Position numbers and translations under genes: made by a program
Source: JACJXF01 sp964349045
Lineage (GTDB): Bacteria > Bacteroidota > Bacteroidia > Bacteroidales > GCA-2748055
Direction of reading: 5' to 3'
NCBI GenBank assembly: GCA_964349045.1
Contig: CAYGFI010000010.1
Coordinates: 1-60,005 of the forward strand
DNA length: 60,005 bases
Shown here: piece after piece, positions 9,306-18,173 of the stretch
Numbering within the stretch: the first letter of the stretch is position 1
Layout: every line of letters starts with the position of its first letter
The notes under the pieces: generated by a model
The model's database searches: none
Told to the model about the DNA's origin: nothing
The model's input: the letters and a program-made list of their open reading frames with translations, nothing else

Positions 9306-11444
9306 ATGGCAACTTTACAGAAAATCAGGAATAAGGGCGGAGTATTGGTTGCAGCAGTCATCGGTTTGGCGCTGCTTGCTTTTATCATGGGTGACCTTTT
9401 CAGCAGTGGACCCTCAGCATTCTCAAAAAAGAGACTTGAGGTAGCAGAAATCGATGGTTATGCCGTAAGTATTATAGATTACAACCGGAAAATCGAAGAA
9501 CTTACTGACTTTTACAAGCTTTCATACAATTTACAGAATCTGGATAATCAAACGCTTGAATCCATAAAAGAGGAAACCTGGAGAACAACTGTACGGGATA
9601 TCATCCTTGGTAAGGCATACAATAAACTCGGTATCAATGTAAGTAACGATGAACTGATTACCATGTTGCAAGGTGATTCCATAAACGCCGGTGGAGTAAA
9701 CGTTATAATGGATGAGCCCCATCCTATCATTAAAAGCTGGTTTACTAATCCTGAAACCGGGGAATTTAACCGATTTCAAATGGTAAACTATTTCAACGCC
9801 ATCAGTAATCCGGCTTATAAAGATGAACAAAAAAGATGGATATTCCTCGAAAACCAGATCGTCGATGAACGTCTCAGCCAGAAATATTTTACTTTAGTTC
9901 GTAAAGGAATCCAACCCAGTAAACTGGATTCGAAATATTTTGCGCAGGAATCCGGATCATCGGTTGACTTCAGTTTTGTTTTTGAAAATTTCACCAGTAT
10001 CCCTGATGACCAGGTATCTGTTTCTGCCTCTGAAATCGCTAAGTATTACGATCAACATAAAACCGAATACAAACAGGTAGATGGCCGTAGTATTGAATAC
10101 GTGGTTTTTGAACTTCTTCCGTCTCAAAAAGATGATGATTTTGCCCGTAGTTTTGTTACCGATAGCAAAATAGCTTTTCAAAGAGCAGAATCGGCGATCA
10201 GCTTTGTTAATACCAATTCCGACAGACCTTATTCCGATAAAAATTATTCGAAAGATGAACTCTCGCCTGTAATTGCCGACTCAATTTTTGCTGCATCTCC
10301 AGGCTTCGTTGCAGGCCCGTATTTCGAAAACGGGTCGTACAAGCTTACACGTCTTATTGAATTTACCAATGTTCCTGATTCCGTAAGAGCCAGGCATATC
10401 CTTATTTCTCTCTCTGTTCAGCGTGATGAAGTAAGGGCAAAAGAAATTGCCGACAGCTTGAAAACGCTGATAGACGGTGGAGCAGATTTTAATACTCTGG
10501 CAAGGGATTTTTCATCTGATGATAACAATAAAAACATCGGCGGTGACCTGGGTTGGTTTACCGAAGACCGTATGGTAAAACCTTTCGCTGATGCATGCTT
10601 CAAAGCTAACACAGGGGACATTATGGTTGTCAAGACTACTTATGGCTACCACGTTATCAGAGTTGAAACCCAAAGTCCAAAAGTTAAAAAAGCTAAAATA
10701 GCAATCCTCGAACGAGAGGTTACATCCAGCGATGAAACCAATCAGACAATTTATTCCAGGGCGGTAGATTTTACTGCAAATTCAACAGATCTTGACAAGT
10801 TCCGCGCTACTTGTGAATCTGAGAAAATGGCCCCAAGATTTGCTACTGATTTCGGACCTAACGATAATTCACTCCCTGGTTTGGAATCCTCCCGCGAAAT
10901 AATCCGGTGGGCATATGAAAATAAAAAAGGCACTGTAAGTCAGATTTTCGACCTCTCTGATCGATATGTTATAGCCGGCCTTACTTCCGTGAAACAGAAA
11001 GGATTCGCACCCCTTGAAGATGTTAAAGCAGAAATTGAAACCGTTTTGAAGAAACAAAAGAAACTGGAGAAACTGGCTGCCGATATCACAGGCAAAATTG
11101 CTTTAGCTAATACCATTGAAGATGCTGCTGCATCGCTGGGAAAACAAATTGCTGATGCATCGAAGGTTCGTTTTGCCAATCCTTATGTGAATAATGTCGG
11201 ACTGGAACCTGTGGTTGTTTCAAAGGCATTCGCTATGAATACCGGGCAACTTTCAGAACCTATCATTGGAACTAACGGAGTGTTTGTTATACAGGTAAAT
11301 ACTATTGATGTTCCTGAGGAATCGGACCTTGCTTCAGCTGAATTCCGTCTGAAATATGGTCTTACCAACCGTGTATCATACGAAGGTTACGAAGCCCTTC
11401 AGGAAAAAGCAGAAATTAAAGACGAGAGAATCAAATTCTTTTAA
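9306..11444 (+). CDS. PpiD/SurA-like periplasmic peptidyl-prolyl isomerase
   Basis: A membrane-anchored foldase that assists outer-membrane and periplasmic protein folding. It has 712 residues. A single N-terminal helix at about 12-32 (GVLVAAVIGLALLAFIMG) is followed by a SurA-N/PpiD chaperone region. A parvulin domain occupies about 360-460 (RARHILISL, FNTLARDFSSDD, GGDLGWF, GYHVIRVE), and a second isomerase-like segment lies near 620-700. It is the last gene of the plus-strand run and converges on yqeY with only 23 bp between. The 171-bp gap upstream may hold its own promoter, but I see no clear box. Confidence 0.92.
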   Translation: MATLQKIRNKGGVLVAAVIGLALLAFIMGDLFSSGPSAFSKKRLEVAEIDGYAVSIIDYNRKIEELTDFYKLSYNLQNLDNQTLESIKEETWRTTVRDIILGKAYNKLGINVSNDELITMLQGDSINAGGVNVIMDEPHPIIKSWFTNPETGEFNRFQMVNYFNAISNPAYKDEQKRWIFLENQIVDERLSQKYFTLVRKGIQPSKLDSKYFAQESGSSVDFSFVFENFTSIPDDQVSVSASEIAKYYDQHKTEYKQVDGRSIEYVVFELLPSQKDDDFARSFVTDSKIAFQRAESAISFVNTNSDRPYSDKNYSKDELSPVIADSIFAASPGFVAGPYFENGSYKLTRLIEFTNVPDSVRARHILISLSVQRDEVRAKEIADSLKTLIDGGADFNTLARDFSSDDNNKNIGGDLGWFTEDRMVKPFADACFKANTGDIMVVKTTYGYHVIRVETQSPKVKKAKIAILEREVTSSDETNQTIYSRAVDFTANSTDLDKFRATCESEKMAPRFATDFGPNDNSLPGLESSREIIRWAYENKKGTVSQIFDLSDRYVIAGLTSVKQKGFAPLEDVKAEIETVLKKQKKLEKLAADITGKIALANTIEDAAASLGKQIADASKVRFANPYVNNVGLEPVVVSKAFAMNTGQLSEPIIGTNGVFVIQVNTIDVPEESDLASAEFRLKYGLTNRVSYEGYEALQEKAEIKDERIKFF

Positions 11445-11467
11445 TAAGACTGTTAGGTTAAAGCCTG

Positions 11468-11917
11468 TTAACTCAATAGCTGCCTGACCACCCCGGAAAT
11501 CAATTTTCCATCTGCTTTACCTGCTAACTCTTTGGTGGCGAGGCCCATTACTTTGCCCATATCTTTCATACCGGAAGCGCCCGACTCATTGATGATTCGC
11601 TTAATAACGTTTTCAATTTCCTGCTCACTCATCTGCGCTGGAAGGTATTTCTCAATAACGGCAGCTTCAAACAGTTCCTTTTCGCAAAGCTCAGGCCGAT
11701 TCTGCTCTTTATAAATGACCGCAGAATCTTTTCTCTGTTTTACCAGTTTCTGAAGAATTTTTACTTCTTCTGTTTCTTCCAAAACAGAACCTGCCCCCTT
11801 ATCGGCGCGGGCAATAAGAAATGCGGCTTTTATAGCCCGGATCGCTTCGAGCTTATCTTTTTCGCGCGCCAGCATGGCCTTTTTAAGGTCTTCGTTTATC
11901 AGATCGCTGTATGACAT
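11468..11917 (-). CDS. yqeY: GatB/YqeY domain protein
   Basis: A 149-residue all-helical protein similar to the tRNA-binding tail domain of GatB. Recognisable stretches are SDLINEDLKKAMLAREKDK, AAVIEKYLPAQMSEQEIE and KDMGKVMGLATKELAGKADG. Free-standing YqeY has been proposed to act with tRNA amidation but its role is not settled. It sits 40 bp downstream of ftsZ and ends the dcw transcript. Confidence 0.9.
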   Translation of the reverse strand: MSYSDLINEDLKKAMLAREKDKLEAIRAIKAAFLIARADKGAGSVLEETEEVKILQKLVKQRKDSAVIYKEQNRPELCEKELFEAAVIEKYLPAQMSEQEIENVIKRIINESGASGMKDMGKVMGLATKELAGKADGKLISGVVRQLLS

Positions 11918-11957
11918 GATGTTTGTTTTTATTGGTTATTTTCAAATCATTAGAATT

Positions 11958-13427
11958 TTAATCAACATTATCATGTAAATAAGAATTATCATCTCTCAGG
12001 CGGGGAACATTATTCTCGTCTTCAGAAAGTGAGTAGCGTGATACGGAATTGTCGGCGGAGGGACGGTTACCTTCATCCCCGAGTTTGACTTTTTTTCTCA
12101 GGTAAGCCGGCTCATTTTCCAGTTCCTCAATTTTATCATTCGATGAATTACCGGTATAGCCTTCTTCCTTAAGTTTTTCATGTGTTTCCTTAAGCTTTTT
12201 TACTCTGTCTTCACGCTTTTTTGCGTCGGAGGCGCCACCTTGCTTTTTATTCATCTTATCGTTATACAATATATATTGTTCCTTGTCTTCCCCATCCCGT
12301 ATGGTAAATTCAATGCTGGTCTGGACGACCGAATTGTGTGATTTATTATCGCGGATTTCAAATCCTCCATGACTTAATTCCGGTTTTTCTATCAGCTGGT
12401 TATCCCGGAGTGGGATTTTATCATATTGTTTCTTGATCGTGTACAATTCAGGAATGCTGTTGGTTTCGAATCCTGTTGCGATCACTGTTACGCTTACCGC
12501 ATCGCCCAGTCTATCGTCCTGGCTTGTACCCCAAATAATAAGTGCATTCCGGTCAGCAGATTGATGAACAAAGTCGGTGATTTCACCAACCTCATCCATG
12601 CTGATCTCCTGCACTCCGGATGAAATATTCAGTAAAATACTTTTTGCCCCGGTAACATCATTGTTATTTAAAAGAGGAGACGAAAGTGCATTCTGAATGG
12701 CTTTCAGTGCGCGTCCTTCACCAGTGGCTGAAGCTGAGCCCATAATAGCCACCCCACTTTTAGTCATAACGGTCTCTACATCCGCAAAGTCTACATTTAT
12801 ATACCCATGAACAGTTATGATCTCGGCAATTCCTTTTGCGGCAGTAGCCAGGACATCATCGGCGTGAGAAAATGCTTCCGAGAGTTTCAGATCCCCAAAA
12901 ACTTCCCTTAACTTCTCGTTGTTGATAACCAACAAAGAATCAACATACTGCTGAAGTTCCGTAATACCTTGTATTGCCTGGTCAATCCTCTGTTGACCTT
13001 CGAAACGGAAGGGAATAGTTACAATGGCCACGGTAAGCAGGCCCAGTTCACGTGCAGCTTTTGCAATTACAGGAGCAGCCCCTGTCCCTGTTCCGCCACC
13101 CATACCTGCCGTTATAAAGACCATCCTGGTATTGGCGGATAACACATTTTTAATATTTTCCATACTTTCCATGGCTGCTTTGCGGCCAATTTCCGGTTTA
13201 CTTCCGGCGCCACGACCTTCAGTAAGATTTTCACCCAGCTGTATTTTCACCGCTACCGGACTGTTTTGCAGAGCCTGGGCATCGGTGTTGCATATTACAA
13301 AGTCCACATCTTTTATTCCGAGTGAAAACATATGATTCACCGCGTTACTGCCTCCCCCGCCAACACCCAGCACTTTAATTATGGAAGAGCGGCCTGTTGG
13401 CAATTCGAAATTAAGTTCTTCAACCAT
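11958..13427 (-). CDS. ftsZ: Cell-division GTPase FtsZ
   Basis: Tubulin-like GTPase that forms the Z ring. It has 489 residues, longer than the usual 380-400. The GTP-binding glycine box GGGTGTG lies at about 110-116, and NTDAQAL at 47-53 belongs to the T3 region. The T7/synergy region follows, then a linker rich in Lys, Asp and Glu. The conserved C-terminal peptide appears to be EPAYLRKKVKL at about 439-449, not the extreme end; 40 further polar residues follow. The start is the ATG before VEELNFELPTG. A 141-bp gap containing an 8-bp repeat array separates it from ftsA. Confidence 0.97.
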   Translation of the reverse strand: MVEELNFELPTGRSSIIKVLGVGGGGSNAVNHMFSLGIKDVDFVICNTDAQALQNSPVAVKIQLGENLTEGRGAGSKPEIGRKAAMESMENIKNVLSANTRMVFITAGMGGGTGTGAAPVIAKAARELGLLTVAIVTIPFRFEGQQRIDQAIQGITELQQYVDSLLVINNEKLREVFGDLKLSEAFSHADDVLATAAKGIAEIITVHGYINVDFADVETVMTKSGVAIMGSASATGEGRALKAIQNALSSPLLNNNDVTGAKSILLNISSGVQEISMDEVGEITDFVHQSADRNALIIWGTSQDDRLGDAVSVTVIATGFETNSIPELYTIKKQYDKIPLRDNQLIEKPELSHGGFEIRDNKSHNSVVQTSIEFTIRDGEDKEQYILYNDKMNKKQGGASDAKKREDRVKKLKETHEKLKEEGYTGNSSNDKIEELENEPAYLRKKVKLGDEGNRPSADNSVSRYSLSEDENNVPRLRDDNSYLHDNVD

Positions 13428-13492
13428 GATTTTATGTTTTAGTTTACCATATTATTTGTGGATGGTTCAAAGAGTGAATAAGGTAAAATCTG

Positions 13493-13556
13493 ACTTACTC
13501 ATTCCCTCATTTACTCATTCCCTCATTCACCCATTTACTCATTCACTCATTCACTC
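13493..13556. repeat. Eight-copy tandem array of an 8-bp unit between ftsA and ftsZ
   Basis: Reading the plus strand in steps of eight from 13493 gives ACTTACTC, ATTCCCTC, ATTTACTC, ATTCCCTC, ATTCACCC, ATTTACTC, ATTCACTC, ATTCACTC. The mRNA-strand unit is GAGTGAAT. One inverted copy (GAGTGAAT) lies at 13472-13479 and could pair with the array. It fills the only large gap in the division operon, inside the transcript between the ftsA stop and the ftsZ start. Confidence 0.9.
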
Positions 13557-13568
13557 CCCTTCTCCCCC

Positions 13569-14912
13569 TCACATTTTCGAATCATTCTCATCAAAAATCT
13601 CAGTTATAACAGACCGGAAATTAGTTAAGAAGCTTGTTTTCCCAAATAATTTTCTTTCCTTTTCTGCCTTATCAACTTTTTCTGTAACAGGAGTCTCGTC
13701 TGTATTTACCGCAGGCTCTTTTCCACTGTCTACGGACGTGCTTTCATTCTTCTCCTTCAGATATTCGGCACCCTTCAGTAAAAGGCCGATGCTGGTTGCA
13801 TACATTGGCTGGTTCACCTCATCGTTTTTATCACTGGCAAGTCTCTCGCTTGGATATCCAATTCTTACATCCATACCTGTTTTAAACTTCACAAGTTGCG
13901 GTAAATGCCTAAGCATTGCACCTCCCCCGGTAATAACAACACCGGCAGAAAGCTTTTCCAGATAACCGGAACTTTCGATTTCATATAAAACTGCATCGAT
14001 GATTTCCTCCATCCTCGACTGTATGATATAGGCCAGCGATTTGAAGCTGATCTCTTTGGGTTCTCTGCCGCTGATTCCGGGAATAGTAACCACCTTATCC
14101 TCCTGAGCCAGATCGCCCAGTGCAGAACCAAACTGAACTTTCAACGACTCAGCCTGTCTGGCCAGAATCGAACAACCTTCCTTGATATCGCGGGTGATCA
14201 CATTCCCGCCAAAAGGAATAACTGCTGTATGGCGGATGATGTCGTCATAGTAAACTGCCACATCGGTTGTTCCTCCTCCTATGTCAACAAGCACTACACC
14301 GGCTTCCTTTTCATCCCCGGTAAGAACGGCTTCACTTGAGGCCAGAGGTTCAAGTATCAATTGTTTCACGTTAAGGTTTACACGATTGATACACTTTTCA
14401 ATATTTTTAGCTGAAGCAATCTGACCTATCACGATATGAAAATTTGCTTCCAGGCGCTTACCTGACATCCCGATAGGATTTTTCACACCGGTTTCACTAT
14501 CAACGATATAATTCTGAGGCAGAACGTGTATAATCTCTTCCCCGATATCAACCGGAATTTTATACATATCATTAACCAGCCGGCTTATGTCATCGCGGGT
14601 AATCTCATCCTCATAAGAATCGCGATTTATGTAACCTCTGGTACGAATGGATTTGATATGCTGACCGGCAATACCCACGAACACATCCTTAAATTTGATA
14701 CCGGAACTCTTCTGTATCTCGAAAACAGTTGTCTCAATAGCGTTTACTGTTTCCTCGATATTCAGAACAACACCCCGCTTTACACCTTTGGATACGGTAT
14801 TACTCAATCCTAAAACTTCAAGCCGGTTATTTTCATTTATCCGGCCAACGAGAGCAACGATCTTGGTTGTTCCAATATCGATTGCTGCAACAAGCTGATC
14901 ATTTTGTGCCAT
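13569..14912 (-). CDS. ftsA: Cell-division protein FtsA
   Basis: Actin-like ATPase that anchors FtsZ to the inner membrane and recruits later divisome proteins. It has 447 residues. Phosphate-1 motif AAIDIGTTKIVALVG is at about 9-23, the 1C subdomain is in the next hundred residues, phosphate-2 is VLVDIGGGTTDVAVY, and the adenosine motif is AGVVITGGGAMLRHL. After a charged linker the C-terminal amphipathic helix (LTNFRSVITEIFDE) is present for membrane attachment. The stop of ftsQ lies 5 bp upstream of its start. Confidence 0.96.
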   Translation of the reverse strand: MAQNDQLVAAIDIGTTKIVALVGRINENNRLEVLGLSNTVSKGVKRGVVLNIEETVNAIETTVFEIQKSSGIKFKDVFVGIAGQHIKSIRTRGYINRDSYEDEITRDDISRLVNDMYKIPVDIGEEIIHVLPQNYIVDSETGVKNPIGMSGKRLEANFHIVIGQIASAKNIEKCINRVNLNVKQLILEPLASSEAVLTGDEKEAGVVLVDIGGGTTDVAVYYDDIIRHTAVIPFGGNVITRDIKEGCSILARQAESLKVQFGSALGDLAQEDKVVTIPGISGREPKEISFKSLAYIIQSRMEEIIDAVLYEIESSGYLEKLSAGVVITGGGAMLRHLPQLVKFKTGMDVRIGYPSERLASDKNDEVNQPMYATSIGLLLKGAEYLKEKNESTSVDSGKEPAVNTDETPVTEKVDKAEKERKLFGKTSFLTNFRSVITEIFDENDSKM

Positions 14913-14917
14913 ATTCT

Positions 14918-15703
14918 TTATCTTTTTGTGCAGATTACTTGATTTTTAAATCTCAGATCTATTTTTATGTAATTATTCCATCCTTCTGATTTCAATCCTT
15001 CCTTGTAAAGGATCTCAAGATTGCTGAATTTGGATTTATATCCCTCCGCTCTTCCCAGAATGATCTGGTGTGCTCCAACCCTCGGGATGATCTCGAAATC
15101 ATGGTTTGAATTCAGGTACAATTGCACTATTTGTGAACTCCAGAAACTGTTCCCGTTGATAAAATGTGCCAATTCCAATAATTCGAACCATGGTTTATAA
15201 AATTTTTTATCCACGATCGAGTCAAGACAACTTGCCCGCTTTAACTGATCTCCCGCGAAAAACGAACCATTGGCAACCAGCAGGTATGGGCTAAATTTAT
15301 GACCGGCCGGCATTATATACCCATCTCTATCGAGAAAGTAACCTGTGCCTTTCATTGTAATCACCCTCACTACCGGCATTCTCTGTCGAACATGTATGTT
15401 CAGCGCTCCGTCGAGGGTGGTATAAACTTCTATCTTTTTTATGTACGGATTCCGGGTAAAAAGCTCTTCAACTTCACGGGTATTGAGCTCCGAAAAAGGG
15501 ATTCCACGTATTCTGATGTTTCCTGACCTCAGAATCCTTTCTACATCTCTTCTGTCAAAGAACTGTGCATTACTGCTGTCTGCAATAATAACCCTTACCT
15601 CCCTGCATATAAGTTCCGATCTCTTATCGGCAGTAAAGCCTAATGCCAGAAACAGATAGGCAATCAGACCTGTCCAGATGATTATATTCAGTGCTTTTTT
15701 CAT
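14918..15703 (-). CDS. ftsQ: Cell-division protein FtsQ
   Basis: Bitopic divisome protein linking cytoplasmic and periplasmic parts of the division machine. The 261 residues comprise a short cytoplasmic tail, a membrane helix at about 7-23 (IIWTGLIAYLFLALGF), a POTRA-like domain (RDVERILRSGNIRIRGIPF, VEELFTRNPYIKKIEVY) and the beta domain. The sequence diverges from proteobacterial FtsQ, so the call also uses its place between murC and ftsA. It overlaps murC by 4 bp. Confidence 0.88.
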   Translation of the reverse strand: MKKALNIIIWTGLIAYLFLALGFTADKRSELICREVRVIIADSSNAQFFDRRDVERILRSGNIRIRGIPFSELNTREVEELFTRNPYIKKIEVYTTLDGALNIHVRQRMPVVRVITMKGTGYFLDRDGYIMPAGHKFSPYLLVANGSFFAGDQLKRASCLDSIVDKKFYKPWFELLELAHFINGNSFWSSQIVQLYLNSNHDFEIIPRVGAHQIILGRAEGYKSKFSNLEILYKEGLKSEGWNNYIKIDLRFKNQVICTKR

Positions 15704-17079
15704 GGGTTTATCCGTTTTAAAAGTTCTTTTAAAGGATCAACCGTCTGATCAATATCACCCGCTCCCATTGTTAATAATACCGGGGGATTTAGCTCTTTTA
15801 CAACCCTGAAAAGCTGGTCTTTTGTACATAAAATCTTTTCACCGGGATTTCTGAGTTTCTCAAAAATCATCCTTGAATTCACCCCGTTTATGGGTTCCTC
15901 CCGGGCAGGGTAAATATCGAGCAGGATCACATCATCGAGCAGTGAAAGGCTTGCAGAAAAAGCGATTGCAAAATCGCGGGTCCGCGTATACAGATGTGGC
16001 TGAAAAATACCTGCAATCCTTGCTTTAGGTACAGCATCCCTTACTGAGGTAATAAATGCTTTCAGTTCTTCCGGATGATGTGCGTAATCATCAATAAAAA
16101 GTACTTTGTCAGTATGCAGGATAATTTCAAATCTTCGTTTCACACCTTTGTATGTTCCCAATGCGTTACGGATCATATCCGGATTAATTGCTGACTGGTG
16201 TGCGATGGCAAAAGCTGCAATGGCATTTTCGATATTCAATATCCCGTGAATTCCAAGGATAAAGTCTCTGAAAACTTCCATACCTGCATGAATATCGAAA
16301 CGGTTAAATAAGCCTTCCTTCCTTAAATTGAATGCATAATAATCGGCTTCCTCATTAAGGGAATAGGTAAATATTCTGATTCCGGACGGATTTTGCAGTT
16401 CGATGTTTTTCTTAACAACCAGCACACCACCTTTTTTAATTTGCGAAGCAAATTGTGTAAAAGCAGCCAGCAGGTTTTTGCGTTCACCATAAATATCCAG
16501 GTGATCATCATCAACAGATGAGATAACTGCCATTTCAGGGAACAATGTCAGGAAGGAACGATCAAATTCATCCGCTTCTGCAATAAAATTATCGGATGCC
16601 GGATCCAAAAGGAGGTTACAATTGTAATTACGGGATATTCCTCCAAGAAAAGCATTGCAGGATTTACCGGAATAGCGGAAGATATGAGCAATCATTGACG
16701 AAATGGTCGTTTTTCCATGAGTCCCTGCCACTGCAATTCCTTTATGGCTCTCCATGATGATTCCCAAAACCTGGGAGCGTTTCATGAGAGTATAACCTTC
16801 AGCGCGGAAATACTGTAATTCCGAATGACCGGCAGGTAAGGCAGGAGTGTATACGATCAGAGTGTCGTTTTTATCCCTGTAAATACCCGGTATTTTTGAA
16901 ATATCATCTGCAAAATGAATGTCGATCCCTTCCCTTATCAATTGATCCGTGAGCGGTGTTGAAGTACGGTCGTAACCGGCTACTTTCTTTCCCTGCGACA
17001 GGAAATACCGGGCTATGGCAGACATACCAATTCCTCCGGCACCAAGAAAATAGACTTTATGTACTTCGTTCAATTTCAT
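15700..17079 (-). CDS. murC: UDP-N-acetylmuramate-L-alanine ligase MurC
   Basis: ATP-dependent ligase that adds L-alanine to UDP-MurNAc in the cytoplasm. The 459 residues show the N-terminal UDP-binding Rossmann motif FLGAGGIGMSAIARY. The ATP loop is VAGTHGKTTISSMI, the central-domain motif EADEFDRSFL, and the third domain carries IDDYAHHPEELKA and GIFQPHLYTRT. Overlaps of 4 bp with both murG and ftsQ indicate translational coupling. Confidence 0.97.
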   Translation of the reverse strand: MKLNEVHKVYFLGAGGIGMSAIARYFLSQGKKVAGYDRTSTPLTDQLIREGIDIHFADDISKIPGIYRDKNDTLIVYTPALPAGHSELQYFRAEGYTLMKRSQVLGIIMESHKGIAVAGTHGKTTISSMIAHIFRYSGKSCNAFLGGISRNYNCNLLLDPASDNFIAEADEFDRSFLTLFPEMAVISSVDDDHLDIYGERKNLLAAFTQFASQIKKGGVLVVKKNIELQNPSGIRIFTYSLNEEADYYAFNLRKEGLFNRFDIHAGMEVFRDFILGIHGILNIENAIAAFAIAHQSAINPDMIRNALGTYKGVKRRFEIILHTDKVLFIDDYAHHPEELKAFITSVRDAVPKARIAGIFQPHLYTRTRDFAIAFSASLSLLDDVILLDIYPAREEPINGVNSRMIFEKLRNPGEKILCTKDQLFRVVKELNPPVLLTMGAGDIDQTVDPLKELLKRINP

Positions 17080-18173
17080 TTTTCAATCAGCTTTAGAATT
17101 TCCCTGGCAATCCGTTCCGCAGAATCAGGGATAGCCAGCATCTTCAGATTTTCTGAAAGTTTTTTCCTTTCCTCCGGATTTTTCAGAAGGGATAACGCTC
17201 GTTCCATCAATAATTCAGGAGCCTCCGAATCTTTTATCAGTATTCCCGCACCCTTATTAACAAGTGATAAAGCATTCTGCGTCTGATGATCTTCGGCTAC
17301 ATTAGGTGAAGGTACAAGTATTACAGGCTTTGCGACGATCGCCAGTTCAGATATTGTTCCTGCTCCTGCTCTTGAAATGATCACATCAGCGGCACAAAAC
17401 GCAAGATTCATCTCACTTATAAATTCCTTCAGAATAATATTTTTCTTCCCCGACTCCTCCAGCCTGGCTTTCATTTCTTTGAAATACAATTTTCCGCACT
17501 GCCATAACAATTGAATATCATCCGGAATATATTTCAGGGTTCCGGCAATACTATTATTTATCGTGCGGGCACCCAGGCTTCCGCCAAGAACCAGGATCGT
17601 TTGTTTGCTTGTATCCAGACCGAAAAACCTCAACGCAGATTCCTTATCAGAACTCAGGTTAATAATATCCCTGCGTACCGGATTACCTGTTAAAATGATC
17701 TTTTCGGCCGGAAAAAATTTTTCCATTCCATCATAAGCAACGCAAATTTTTGAAGCAGATTTTGCAAGGATCCGGTTTGTGATTCCGGCATAAGAATTTT
17801 GCTCCTGTATCACAACCGGTATCCTCTTTCGTGCTGCTGCTTTCAAAATCGGTCCGCTCGCATAACCTCCTACTCCTAATGCTACATCGGGTTTAAAATC
17901 GATTAGTATTTTTTTGGATCTGTGCATACTTTGCCACAATTTCACGAAAAAACTTATGCTTTTCAGACTAAGTTTCCTCTGAAATCCTGCTACAGGAAGC
18001 CCAATAATTTTATATCCCGCTTCGGGGACCTTGTCCATTTCAATCTTATTCAAAGCCCCGACAAAAAGTATCTCAATATCCTTTTCAACCGAACGCAGAG
18101 CATTGGCAATGGATATAGCCGGGAAAATATGTCCCCCGGTACCCCCTCCCCCTATGATAACTCGTTTACTCAT
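17076..18173 (-). CDS. murG: Lipid II synthase MurG
   Basis: Glycosyltransferase that adds GlcNAc to lipid I, making lipid II on the inner face of the cytoplasmic membrane. The start chosen is the ATG at 18173 (MSKRVIIGGGGTGGH), which puts the G-loop at the N-terminus as in other MurG proteins and overlaps ftsW by 8 bp. A longer frame would add 17 Lys/Arg-rich residues inside ftsW and is unlikely. The 365 residues also show GVGGYASGP, QEQNSYAGITNRI, LGGSLGARTIN and SRAGAGTISELAI. Confidence 0.96.
   Translation of the reverse strand: MSKRVIIGGGGTGGHIFPAISIANALRSVEKDIEILFVGALNKIEMDKVPEAGYKIIGLPVAGFQRKLSLKSISFFVKLWQSMHRSKKILIDFKPDVALGVGGYASGPILKAAARKRIPVVIQEQNSYAGITNRILAKSASKICVAYDGMEKFFPAEKIILTGNPVRRDIINLSSDKESALRFFGLDTSKQTILVLGGSLGARTINNSIAGTLKYIPDDIQLLWQCGKLYFKEMKARLEESGKKNIILKEFISEMNLAFCAADVIISRAGAGTISELAIVAKPVILVPSPNVAEDHQTQNALSLVNKGAGILIKDSEAPELLMERALSLLKNPEERKKLSENLKMLAIPDSAERIAREILKLIEK

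Noticed and set aside
13493..13556. CRISPR array
   Set aside because: Units are 8 bp with no spacers; no cas gene is present anywhere in the window.
13381..13965. Plus-strand frame antisense to ftsA and the repeat array
   Set aside because: It is a shadow of ftsA, and the repeat gives a His/Ser/Leu/Ile/Pro low-complexity stretch.
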